Assembly: GCA_910575605.1 (NCBI GenBank)
Contig: CAJTEW010000001.1
Location: 248,001 to 312,000, forward strand
Reading direction: 5' to 3'
DNA: 64,000 nucleotides
DNA from: Lachnospiraceae bacterium
Lineage (GTDB): Bacteria; Bacillota; Clostridia; Lachnospirales; Lachnospiraceae
Part shown: positions 36,169-43,923 of the stretch, piece by piece
Layout of the letters: each line of letters begins with the position of its first letter
Position numbering within the stretch: the first letter of the stretch is position 1
Notes under the pieces: generated by a model
The model's input: only the letters and a program-made list of their open reading frames with translations
Told to the model about the DNA's origin: nothing
The model's database searches: none
Program-made: the position numbers and the translations under genes

Positions 36169-36954
36169 TTATACAAGATTTTCAATCTTAACTCTCTGGA
36201 TTGTATTGTCATTTACCTCCAGAACCGTAAATCTATAGCCCTCATACTCTACAACACACATTTCATCCTCACCTGGAATCCGATCAAGCTGTGCTATAAG
36301 AAAGCCGTTTAAGGTTTCATACTCCTCCTTTTTAAACACAACAGACATACGGTCCTCCAGTCTCTCAAGCTCGGCAATGCCTCTGACAAGCATACTGCCG
36401 TCCGCCTGCATAAGGATCTCTTCCTCCTCTTCGTCGTATTCATCCAGGATATTTCCGACAATCTCCTCCAAAATGTCCTCAAGTGCAACAAGTCCTGCTG
36501 TCTGTCCATATTCATCGATAACAATTACAATATGGCTTTTTACAGCCTGCATTTCTTTAAAAAGCCTGTCAATACTTTTCGTCTCGGGAATAAATGTTAC
36601 TGGACGTATGTAGTCATGAAGCTCCTTTATCTGGACCTGCCTTAAATCCTTGTTAAGATAACAGGTCATGGCCTCCCTAAGATGCATGAAACCAATAATC
36701 TCGTCAATCCCCTCTTTAAAAATAGGAAACCGGGAGTACTTTTCCTTAAGCATGAATTTAAGTGCATCCTCAAGCTTTTCTTCTCCGTCAATTGCTACAA
36801 TGTTTCTCCTGTGGGTCATAATATCCTTTGCATCCTTATCCATATACCGGATAATATTACGAATAAGACCTGCTGCTTCCTGCCCAAGTTTTCCATCCTC
36901 TTCCTCTGCCTGAAATAGCTGTCTCATTCTCCCAAATAAACTGCCGTCTTCCAT
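36169..36954 (-). CDS. Soluble CBS-domain / CorC-HlyC protein
   Basis: A 261-residue cytoplasmic protein: helical start, two CBS domains (about 45-105 with IMTHRRNIVAIDGEE, and about 110-170 with HIVIVIDEYGQTAGLVALED) and a CorC_HlyC domain (about 182-258; FLIAQLDRIPGEDE). It lacks the DUF21/CNNM membrane domain that full-length members carry, so it is built like E. coli CorC, which supports Mg/Co efflux. The adenine-nucleotide-binding CBS pair suggests control by energy or Mg-ATP status. It lies 24 bases downstream of mazF. Confidence 0.88.
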   Translation of the reverse strand: MEDGSLFGRMRQLFQAEEEDGKLGQEAAGLIRNIIRYMDKDAKDIMTHRRNIVAIDGEEKLEDALKFMLKEKYSRFPIFKEGIDEIIGFMHLREAMTCYLNKDLRQVQIKELHDYIRPVTFIPETKSIDRLFKEMQAVKSHIVIVIDEYGQTAGLVALEDILEEIVGNILDEYDEEEEEILMQADGSMLVRGIAELERLEDRMSVVFKKEEYETLNGFLIAQLDRIPGEDEMCVVEYEGYRFTVLEVNDNTIQRVKIENLV

Positions 36955-36978
36955 TTTTTAGTTTTTAACTCCTCTTCG

Positions 36979-37335
36979 TTATGTATGAAGCTCGAAGCTC
37001 ACCCTCACAGCTTCATCTACCTTGTGCATAATTTCTTTATCCAGATGACAGACCAGATCCTTAAGTCTCTGCTTGTCAATGGTTCTTATCTGCTCTAAAA
37101 GTATCACAGAATTCTTTACAATCTGATATTTCTTTGCATCAATTTCCACATGTGTGGGAAGCTTTGCCTTATTCATCCTCGATGTAATAGCCGCACAGAT
37201 CACAGTCGGACTGTGCCTGTTCCCCACATCATTCTGTATAATAAGTACCGGCCTTATCCCGCCCTGCTCCGAGCCTACTACTGGACTTAAATCTGCATAA
37301 AAAATATCACCACGTCTTACCTGCACTCTATTCAC
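36979..37335 (-). CDS. MazF/PemK-family endoribonuclease (NdoA type), no antitoxin gene adjacent
   Basis: A 118-residue MazF-type mRNA interferase that cuts mRNA at short U-rich sites. Start [20 protein letters not shown] with RPVLIIQND and ICAAITSRM are the active-site blocks, close to B. subtilis EndoA. The alr-mazF order also matches Bacillus, where the small antitoxin EndoAI is encoded between them. Here the 94 bases between alr and mazF contain no antitoxin reading frame. An antitoxin may be encoded elsewhere. Confidence 0.9.
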   Translation of the reverse strand: MNRVQVRRGDIFYADLSPVVGSEQGGIRPVLIIQNDVGNRHSPTVICAAITSRMNKAKLPTHVEIDAKKYQIVKNSVILLEQIRTIDKQRLKDLVCHLDKEIMHKVDEAVRVSFELHT

Positions 37336-37359
37336 ACTCCGATTTTCTAAGATAAAATT

Positions 37360-37388
37360 AGTATTTCCACCTTTTTCGGAAGTATTCT
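37360..37388 (-). terminator. Possible weak terminator between alr and mazF
   Basis: A 9-bp stem with two G-U pairs (AGTATTTCC / GGAAGTATT) followed by a short T stretch on the minus strand. Whether alr and mazF are co-transcribed depends on its strength. Confidence 0.4.
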
Positions 37389-37429
37389 ATAGAGTTTTTA
37401 AAAAATTAAGAATACATTTTGGCGCATTA

Positions 37430-38611
37430 TTAAAAATAATCCATCTGCTCCACAATCTTTCCGTGTCGGAGATAAGTCCTTGGAATCCTCTTACCTAGAT
37501 TACAGACAAATTCATAATTAAGCCGGCCTGACAAACCACTTAATATCTCTACCGGAAGATTTTCTTCTGCATCTTTTCCTATAAGCGTTACCTTGTCTCC
37601 AAACCTGACATTCATAATATCTGTCACATCTACCATGAACTGATCCATACAGATTCTTCCAAGAATCGGAGCTCTTTTTCCGTGAATTAAAACATAACCC
37701 TTTCCTGAAAGGCTTCTGGGATAGCCGTCACCATACCCTACGGGCACCGTTGCAATTTTTGTACTTTTCTTTGTAATATATGTACCTCCATAGCTGACCC
37801 GTGTCCCCTCTGGAACCCATTTCACATGTGTCACATGACTTATCAGCTCCATCACCGGCTTTAACGAAATCGTCTCTCGTTTCACCTCTTCTGACGGATA
37901 CAGACCATATATGGCAATTCCTGCCCGCACAAAATCCATATTGGCTTTCTTTATATCTATGATTCCTGCACTATTTGAACAATGATAATATGAAAATCTA
38001 ATTCCTGCATCCAAAAGTATCTGCTTCATATGCAGAAACTCCTCCATCTGCTTTTCGGTAAATCCTTTATCTGTTTCATCTGCCTTTGAAAAATGCGTAT
38101 ACAGCCCCTCCATGAAAAGACCGGGCATTCTGCTGATCCTGCTGATACTCTCCACACTCTTATAACCGGCCATGAATCCAAGCCTTGACATTCCTGTATC
38201 AAGCTTAATGTGGATATATGCCTTCTTTCCCAGCCTTTTTGCAATCCTTGATATCTCTTCTGCCATCTCTTCTGTATACACACTTAGTCGAATCTCTTCT
38301 GTTATCATCTCCTCTATCTGCTCCGGAAAAACACATCCTAATACAAGCAGAGGCATTTTGATTCCATTTTTTCTAAGGGCAGAGGCCTCCTCCGGTGTGG
38401 CCGCCGCGCATCCCCATACATAGTCCTTTGTCTCAAGCAGCTTTGCAATCTGTACGGCCCCATGTCCGTAACCGTCCGTTTTAACAACTGCGCAAATCTT
38501 TGAATTTTCTTTTATGTTTTCCTTTATGCTCTGAACATTATATTCCACTGCGTCCAGGTCTACAACCGCACAGATCCGGTTGTATTCCTTTACTTCAACT
38601 GTTTCGTCCAT
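37430..38611 (-). CDS. alr: Alanine racemase
   Basis: Converts L-alanine to D-alanine for peptidoglycan. A 393-residue fold-type III PLP enzyme: Lys44 in VVKTDGYGHGAV is the PLP lysine (the usual motif is VKADAYGHG, here with T and G substitutions), and RVSYGGTY contains the opposite catalytic Tyr. The C-terminal LGRICMDQFMVDVTD is standard. Its ATG lies inside the end of nnrDE (22-base overlap) with a GGGGAGGTGG ribosome site, so the two genes are translationally coupled. Confidence 0.96.
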   Translation of the reverse strand: MDETVEVKEYNRICAVVDLDAVEYNVQSIKENIKENSKICAVVKTDGYGHGAVQIAKLLETKDYVWGCAAATPEEASALRKNGIKMPLLVLGCVFPEQIEEMITEEIRLSVYTEEMAEEISRIAKRLGKKAYIHIKLDTGMSRLGFMAGYKSVESISRISRMPGLFMEGLYTHFSKADETDKGFTEKQMEEFLHMKQILLDAGIRFSYYHCSNSAGIIDIKKANMDFVRAGIAIYGLYPSEEVKRETISLKPVMELISHVTHVKWVPEGTRVSYGGTYITKKSTKIATVPVGYGDGYPRSLSGKGYVLIHGKRAPILGRICMDQFMVDVTDIMNVRFGDKVTLIGKDAEENLPVEILSGLSGRLNYEFVCNLGKRIPRTYLRHGKIVEQMDYF

Positions 38612-40095
38612 GTCTTTACCACCTCCCCGATATTTTCAGCAATATCCCTTGCAAGTATACTGTAAATTCCCTTCTCTTCTGCCGCATATTCACCGGCCCG
38701 TCCATGAAGATAAGTCCCCAGAATAGCTGCCTCATAGCAGGCAAGCCCCTGGGCCAGAAGTCCAGCTGTTATTCCTGCAAGCACATCTCCGGAACCGGCT
38801 TTTGCCATAGCAGCACTCCCTGAAAGGTTCACACAGGTTCTTTTACACCCTGTCCTGATTAAAGTTACTGCATCTTTTAAAATACAAGTAATTCCTGTCT
38901 TTTCTGTAAACTCCCCAAGTTCTTTCACCCGGCATGCCTTAATTTTTTCCACTGTTTTTCCGGTAAGACGGGAAAATTCTTTTATGTGGGGTGTTATGAT
39001 GATTTCCTTTCCTTTAAGCTTACTGATATATTTTTTATGCTCTCCCAAAAGATTAAGCCCGTCCGCATCAATCACGCAGGGAACTGTCACATTTTCAAGT
39101 GTTGTCCTTACAAGCTTCCATGCCTTCTCTGTTGTTCCGATTCCTGAACCTATACATACCACATCTGCCCATTCAAGAAGTCTTAAAAGCTCTCTTTCAT
39201 CAAACAGCTCATATGCTGTAATAACCGCCTCTGGAAGCTGTCCCTGAAGAATTTCCCGGTTCTCCTCTGACGTATAGATTCTTACAAGTCCTGCCCCCAT
39301 CCGGTATGCTCCCAGGCCATTCAGATATGCAGCCCCGGACATTCCCCTGCTTCCGGCAATTATAAGTACCTTTCCATATGTTCCTTTATTAGAATCCGCC
39401 CTTCTTACAGGAAGCATCCTCACATATTCAGCCTCCTTTGGTGCACAGGCTGTCTCTTCATCCACCTTAAAAGGCTCTTGTGAGATTCCGATGTCCACCT
39501 CTTTTATCTCCCCGGCATATTCTCTTCCGGGATAGAGGAAAAGCCCTATTTTCCCTGTCTGAAAGGTAACCGTATAGTCCGCCTTAAATGCTGTGCCAAG
39601 GACAGCCCCTGTCTCTGCTGAAACGCCGGACGGAATGTCTACCGCCACCTTTATGGAGGAAGCCTCATTCATTCTGCTCAATATATAATCATACCGTCCC
39701 GAAATCTCCCTGCATAAGCCAACCCCAAAAACAGCATCTATTATGATACTATATTCGTCTTCAATAAAATCGTCACAAATCCTGCCCCTTGTTTTCTCAA
39801 AAAGCTCCTTCTGATACAGCGCCTCTTCTGTAAGATGTTCTTTGCTGCCCGCCATAATTACAGTTACTCTTACACCCGATTCTGCAAATATTCTGGCTAT
39901 TGCAAAACCGTCTCCTCCATTATTTCCGGAACCGCACACCACACAGATATGAGACTGGTCGAATTCTTTTTCCTTGATGAAATCCACACATGCTCCGGCC
40001 GCCCTCTCCATCAGTGTAAGGGAGGGCACCTTAAGCTCCTCAATTGTATATCTGTCAGCATTTTTCATCTGACCTCCAGTCGGCAGATACCGCAT
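38590..40095 (-). CDS. nnrD: Bifunctional NAD(P)HX epimerase / ADP-dependent dehydratase
   Basis: Repairs hydrated NADH and NADPH. The 501 residues hold two domains: an N-terminal YjeF_N epimerase (about 10-215; VVCGSGNNGGDGFAIAR, VAVDIPSGVSAETG) and a C-terminal ribokinase-like dehydratase (about 225-495; VLIIAGSRGMSGAAYL, AKAGSGDVLAGITAGLLAQG). This is the common bacterial fusion, also called nnr or yjeF. Start ATG at 40093-40095 with AGGAGG 5 bases upstream. It lies between rex and alr. Confidence 0.95.
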   Translation of the reverse strand: MRYLPTGGQMKNADRYTIEELKVPSLTLMERAAGACVDFIKEKEFDQSHICVVCGSGNNGGDGFAIARIFAESGVRVTVIMAGSKEHLTEEALYQKELFEKTRGRICDDFIEDEYSIIIDAVFGVGLCREISGRYDYILSRMNEASSIKVAVDIPSGVSAETGAVLGTAFKADYTVTFQTGKIGLFLYPGREYAGEIKEVDIGISQEPFKVDEETACAPKEAEYVRMLPVRRADSNKGTYGKVLIIAGSRGMSGAAYLNGLGAYRMGAGLVRIYTSEENREILQGQLPEAVITAYELFDERELLRLLEWADVVCIGSGIGTTEKAWKLVRTTLENVTVPCVIDADGLNLLGEHKKYISKLKGKEIIITPHIKEFSRLTGKTVEKIKACRVKELGEFTEKTGITCILKDAVTLIRTGCKRTCVNLSGSAAMAKAGSGDVLAGITAGLLAQGLACYEAAILGTYLHGRAGEYAAEEKGIYSILARDIAENIGEVVKTWTKQLK

Positions 40096-40123
40096 GTCAT
40101 CCTCCTAATTATAAGAACTAAAC

Positions 40124-40171
40124 AACGTGTAAAGATAAGCCAGGCTTTATGTCTGCTCTTCTCTACACGTT
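40124..40171 (-). terminator. Stem-loop terminator after rex
   Basis: 12-bp stem (40124-40135 with 40160-40171, one G-U pair) with a 24-base loop, starting 10 bases past the rex stop and followed by a T-rich stretch. The nnrD gene starts 29 bases further on, so some read-through is possible. Confidence 0.55.
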
Positions 40172-40180
40172 CTCCCTCTT

Positions 40181-40822
40181 TTACTTATGCTCCTCCTGAT
40201 AACGGCATATATTATAAGACAGCCTCATCAGGCTTTCTGACAAATGAACATTCTCCACAATAATATGCTCTGGAAGATTCAAATCTGTGTGGGCAAAATT
40301 CCAAATTGCACGCACCCCATTATCCACAAGCACATTCGCCACGTCAACTGCCCTTTCCTTGGGAATCGTAAGTGCCGCAATCTCAACCTCATTGCTCTTA
40401 ATAAATTCCTTTAGTTCCTCCATCATACGTATCTCTACACCACGTATCTTTGTTCCTTTTAACGATGTATTTACATCAAAAATTCCTTTTAATATGAAAC
40501 CTCTCTTCTCAAATGCCGCATAGTTTGCTAATGCCTGTCCCAGATTACCGGCTCCGATAATAATCATATTATGATTATCCTCAAGCCCCAGAATCTTGCC
40601 AATCTCTGTATATAAATACTTCACGTTATATCCATAGCCCTGCTGGCCAAATCCCCCAAAATTATTAAGATCCTGCCTTATCTGAGAAGCTGTTACCTTC
40701 ATCCGCTTGCTTAAATCATTTGATGATATACGTTCTACTCCATTCTCTAAGAGTTCACCCAGATATCTGTAATATCTCGGCAGTCTTCGTATGACGGCCT
40801 GAGAAATTTCCCTGCTTTGCAT
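40181..40822 (-). CDS. rex: Redox-sensing transcriptional repressor Rex
   Basis: Rex dimers bind DNA when NADH is low and release it when NADH is high. At 213 residues it has the usual size: an N-terminal winged helix (about 1-80; ISSNDLSKRMKVTASQIRQDL and the FGGFGQQGYGY wing) and a Rossmann domain with GAGNLGQALANYAAF (90-104). Its own promoter (40861-40889) is preceded by a partial Rex site. A clear target in this window is the alcohol dehydrogenase at 9451-10632, whose promoter carries two good Rex boxes. Confidence 0.96.
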   Translation of the reverse strand: MQSREISQAVIRRLPRYYRYLGELLENGVERISSNDLSKRMKVTASQIRQDLNNFGGFGQQGYGYNVKYLYTEIGKILGLEDNHNMIIIGAGNLGQALANYAAFEKRGFILKGIFDVNTSLKGTKIRGVEIRMMEELKEFIKSNEVEIAALTIPKERAVDVANVLVDNGVRAIWNFAHTDLNLPEHIIVENVHLSESLMRLSYNICRYQEEHK

Positions 40823-40860
40823 TACACTTCCACCTTTCCCCTCGGAATATATCTACAGAT

Positions 40861-40889
40861 TATTATAGTAAATTGCAGGATTAAAGTCA
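40861..40889 (-). promoter_or_regulatory. Sigma-A promoter of rex
   Basis: Minus strand TTGACT (40884-40889), 17 bases, perfect TATAAT (40861-40866), 38 bases before the ATG. Confidence 0.7.
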
Positions 40890-40894
40890 AACTT

Positions 40895-40912
40895 TTAGTT
40901 GTTTTTTTAACA
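40895..40912. promoter_or_regulatory. Candidate Rex site in the divergent rex / ABC-F promoter region
   Basis: An 18-base stretch matching 11 of 14 fixed positions of TTGTTAA-N4-TTAACAA (the right half-site is perfect). It lies directly upstream of the rex -35 and over the -35 of the opposite promoter. Confidence 0.42.
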
Positions 40913-40926
40913 ATTTTCGTTATAAT
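40898..40926 (+). promoter_or_regulatory. Possible promoter of the ABC-F gene
   Basis: Plus strand TTGTTT (40898-40903), 17 bases, perfect TATAAT (40921-40926). It leaves a leader of roughly 85 bases before the ATG, in which I see no clear attenuator. Confidence 0.5.
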
Positions 40927-41018
40927 ATTTATGATGATTGATTTTGGAATGTTCCAGCCTCTGCAGAAATATTTTCCATGCAGACGGGACAATTTACATA
41001 GATATTGGGGGATGAATT

Positions 41019-42947
41019 ATGATATTTGCTTGTCAGGGGATTTGTAAGGCGTTTGGGGAAGAGGTTATTGTAAAGAATGGCTCCTTTCATATTGAGGAGC
41101 ACGAAAAGGCGGCGCTTGTGGGGATTAACGGCGCCGGGAAAACTACTATATTTAAGATGATTGTTGGGGAGCTTCCCCTGGATGCAGGGAATGTTGTGCT
41201 TACGAAGGGAAAGACATTAGGGTATCTGGCACAGCATCAGGATATGATGAGTAAAGGTACGATATATGACGAAGTAAAAACAGCGAAAACAGAGCTTATA
41301 AGTATGGAGCAGCAGATTCGCGCTGTTGAATCCAAAATGAAGCATTTAAGCGGGGACGAGCTTGAGAAAAGCATGGAAACCTACCACCGTCTCATGACTG
41401 CTTTTGAAAATGCCAATGGCTATGCCTATGAAAGCGAGATTACCGGAGTGCTAAGAGGGCTTGGCTTTGAAGAATCGGATTTTGGCAAACGAGTGGACAC
41501 TTTGTCCGGCGGACAGAAAACCCGTGTTTCTTTGGGAAAGCTTCTGCTTACAAAGCCGGATATTCTTCTTCTCGACGAGCCTACAAACCATCTGGATCTT
41601 AATTCCATTGCATGGCTTGAAACCTATCTTCTAAATTATCCTGGAGCGGTTCTTATTGTATCCCATGACCGATATTTTCTGAACCGCGTGGTAACAAAGA
41701 TTGTAGAAATCGAAAACGGAGAGCTTATGACCTATCTGGGGAATTATCATGCCTATTCAGAGAAGAAGAGGCAGCTTCGGGATGCAAGGCTTAAGGAATA
41801 TTTAAACCAGCAGCGGGAAATTAAGCATCACGAGGCAGTCATTGAAAAGCTCCGCTCCTTTAACCGTGAAAAATCCATCAAACGTGCAGAAAGCCGGGAA
41901 AAGATGCTGGAAAAAATAAAACCCGTGGAAAAACCTCTAGAGCTTCACACCGAAATTCATTTAAAATTAGAACCAGCAAAGATAAGCGGCCAGGATGTGC
42001 TTCTTGTGGAGCATTTAAGCAAATCCTTTCCTCCACAGACCTTATTTACAGATGTGAACTTTGAAATAAAACGGGGTGAGCATGTTGCAGTAATCGGTGA
42101 CAATGGAACCGGTAAAACCACACTCCTGAAAATATTAAATCAAGTACTTCCTGCCGACAGCGGATGCTTCCATCTCGGAACCAATGTCCAGATCGGCTAC
42201 TATGACCAGGAACACCATATCCTCCATATGGACAAGACAATCTTTGACGAAATTTCCGACGATTACCCGTCCCTTACCGGTACACAGATACGGAATATGC
42301 TTGCTGCATTTCTGTTCACCGGCGACGATGTATTCAAGCTTATCGGAGACTTAAGCGGCGGCGAACGCGGCCGCGTATCCCTCGCAAAGCTTATGCTTTC
42401 AGAGGCAAATTTCCTCATTCTGGATGAGCCTACAAACCATCTGGATATCACATCAAAGGAAATACTTGAAAAAGCACTAAATGATTACACTGGAACCATA
42501 CTTTATGTGTCCCACGACCGTTATTTTATCAATCAAACTGCCACAAGAATACTTGATCTGGTAAACCATACTTTTGTAAATTATATCGGCGATTATGACT
42601 ACTACTTGGAAAAGAAAGATGAGCTTACCGCCGCCTATGCAGGAACCACTGCCAACACTGGCACATCTTTTGTCCCTCCAAAAAACGCCGGTATTAGTGA
42701 TTCCAAATTAAGCTGGCAGGAACAAAAGGACGCACAGGCAAAGGAACGCAAACGACAAAATGATTTGAAGAAAACCGAGGATAAAATCGCCTCCCTGGAA
42801 GCCCGCAGCAGCCAGATTGACGAACTCATGACCCAGGAGGAAGTCTACACAAACTCCATAAAATGCCAGGAGCTCTCCAAAGAAAAATCGACAGTTGAAG
42901 CCGAACTGGAAGCCTTATATGAGACCTGGGAGCTCCTTGCAGAATAG
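41019..42947 (+). CDS. ABC-F family translation factor (YdiF/YfmR-like)
   Basis: A 642-residue cytoplasmic protein with two ABC ATPase domains and no membrane part. Domain 1: Walker A GINGAGKTTIF, signature LSGGQKTRVSLG, Walker B ILLLDEPTNHLD. Domain 2: GDNGTGKTTLL, LSGGERGRVSLA, LILDEPTNHLD. Between them is the charged P-site tRNA-interacting linker, and the end is a coiled coil (about 565-640). ABC-F proteins act on stalled ribosomes; some give antibiotic resistance, but nothing here shows that. The ATG has a GGGGGATG ribosome site. The only intact plus-strand gene within the window, divergent from rex. Its own terminator is not visible; the IS starts 46 bases downstream. Confidence 0.93.
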   Translation: MIFACQGICKAFGEEVIVKNGSFHIEEHEKAALVGINGAGKTTIFKMIVGELPLDAGNVVLTKGKTLGYLAQHQDMMSKGTIYDEVKTAKTELISMEQQIRAVESKMKHLSGDELEKSMETYHRLMTAFENANGYAYESEITGVLRGLGFEESDFGKRVDTLSGGQKTRVSLGKLLLTKPDILLLDEPTNHLDLNSIAWLETYLLNYPGAVLIVSHDRYFLNRVVTKIVEIENGELMTYLGNYHAYSEKKRQLRDARLKEYLNQQREIKHHEAVIEKLRSFNREKSIKRAESREKMLEKIKPVEKPLELHTEIHLKLEPAKISGQDVLLVEHLSKSFPPQTLFTDVNFEIKRGEHVAVIGDNGTGKTTLLKILNQVLPADSGCFHLGTNVQIGYYDQEHHILHMDKTIFDEISDDYPSLTGTQIRNMLAAFLFTGDDVFKLIGDLSGGERGRVSLAKLMLSEANFLILDEPTNHLDITSKEILEKALNDYTGTILYVSHDRYFINQTATRILDLVNHTFVNYIGDYDYYLEKKDELTAAYAGTTANTGTSFVPPKNAGISDSKLSWQEQKDAQAKERKRQNDLKKTEDKIASLEARSSQIDELMTQEEVYTNSIKCQELSKEKSTVEAELEALYETWELLAE

Positions 42948-42993
42948 AGACTACGACAAGAGGGTGCACCCAAGTCATTTCATGAGGGAGAGA

Positions 42994-43901
42994 GGGGGTG
43001 CGGACAAAAAGTTGAACTTCCCAAATGGCTCCGAAAGGAGTTGAATCACAATGTATTCACAAGATAAAGTTGACATTGCACTGCAGGTCTACCATCAGTG
43101 CGGGTCCGTGACAGAAACAATCCGTGTTCTAGGCTATCCTACTAGGAGGGCCTTCTATACATGAATTGAAAATGTGGGAATCCATAAGCCCTCCCGGAAA
43201 GGAGCAATCCATATAAATATACCACCGGACACCCTAAAAGAGGAAAACGCCCCGGCATCGGCTGATGAAATCGAACAACTCCGCGCACAGATGCAGGATA
43301 TGCAATTCCATGAGAACGCGGAACGCTACGGATACCGGCGAATCCATGGGCTCCTAAAGCGGGAAGGGGTCATCCTTTCTGGGAAAGTGGTTCGGCGGCT
43401 CATGCGGGAGGAATGTCTTGAGATAAAAACCAAAAGACGGCGAAAGTACAGCTCTTATCAGGGGGAGATTTCCCCTTCCGTGCCTAATGTGCTGGAAAGA
43501 GACTTTCATGCGGACAGGCCAAATGAGAAATGACTCACGGACATCACTGAATTCGCCCTTCCCGTAGAAAAAGTCTATCTTTCACCAATCCTGGACTGTT
43601 TTGACGGTATGGTTGCCTGCTGGACGATTGGAACAAGCCCTGCTGCCGTCCTGGTAAACGACATTCTCTACCAGGCAATATCCAGCCCTAAAAAAGGGGA
43701 ACACCCCCTCATCCATTCGGACAGGGAATGCCATTACCGCTGGCCGGGCTTGAGCAGCCGGATGGAACCGCAGGGCTTGAACGTTCCATGTCAAAGAAAG
43801 GGTGCTCCCTTGACAATTACGCCTGTGATATGAGCCTAAAGGACTACAGACAGAGCCTCGGATTGGCGGCTTAACTAGTCCAACTTTTTGTCCGCACCCC
43901 C
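42994..43901 (+). mobile_element. Decayed, internally deleted IS3-family insertion sequence
   Basis: 908 bases bounded by 24-bp inverted repeats (42994-43017 and 43878-43901) that differ at one position; each starts GGGGGTGCGGAC. Flanking bases show no target duplication. Inside is a single broken transposase reading frame. IS3 copies are normally 1.2-1.5 kb, so several hundred bases are missing. Inactive, but ends are intact and could be mobilised by a related transposase. Confidence 0.85.
43051..43874 (+). pseudogene. IS3-family transposase pseudogene (two nonsense codons, deletions, frameshift)
   Basis: From ATG 43051 the frame encodes an HTH-like start (YHQCGSVTETIRVLGYP), a TGA at 43162-43164, an HTH_21 part (AERYGYRRIHGLLKREG) and DFHADRPNEK, a second in-frame TGA at 43531-43533, then LTDITEF and LDCFDGMVACW of the DDE catalytic core. 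The remaining part is deleted and shifted: the last 23 residues, CSLDNYACDMSLKDYRQSLG, are in another frame from 43803. The region with the catalytic Glu is absent. Both TGA codons replace a position where IS3 transposases have Trp (YxW and NEKW), so each is a single TGG to TGA change. Confidence 0.85.
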
Positions 43902-43923
43902 AATCCATAGTATTAATAAATTA

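Noticed and set aside
43051-43833. TGA read as tryptophan in the IS transposase
   Set aside because: Neighbouring genes such as potC use TGA as stop, and the element also has deletions and a frameshift, so simple decay explains it.
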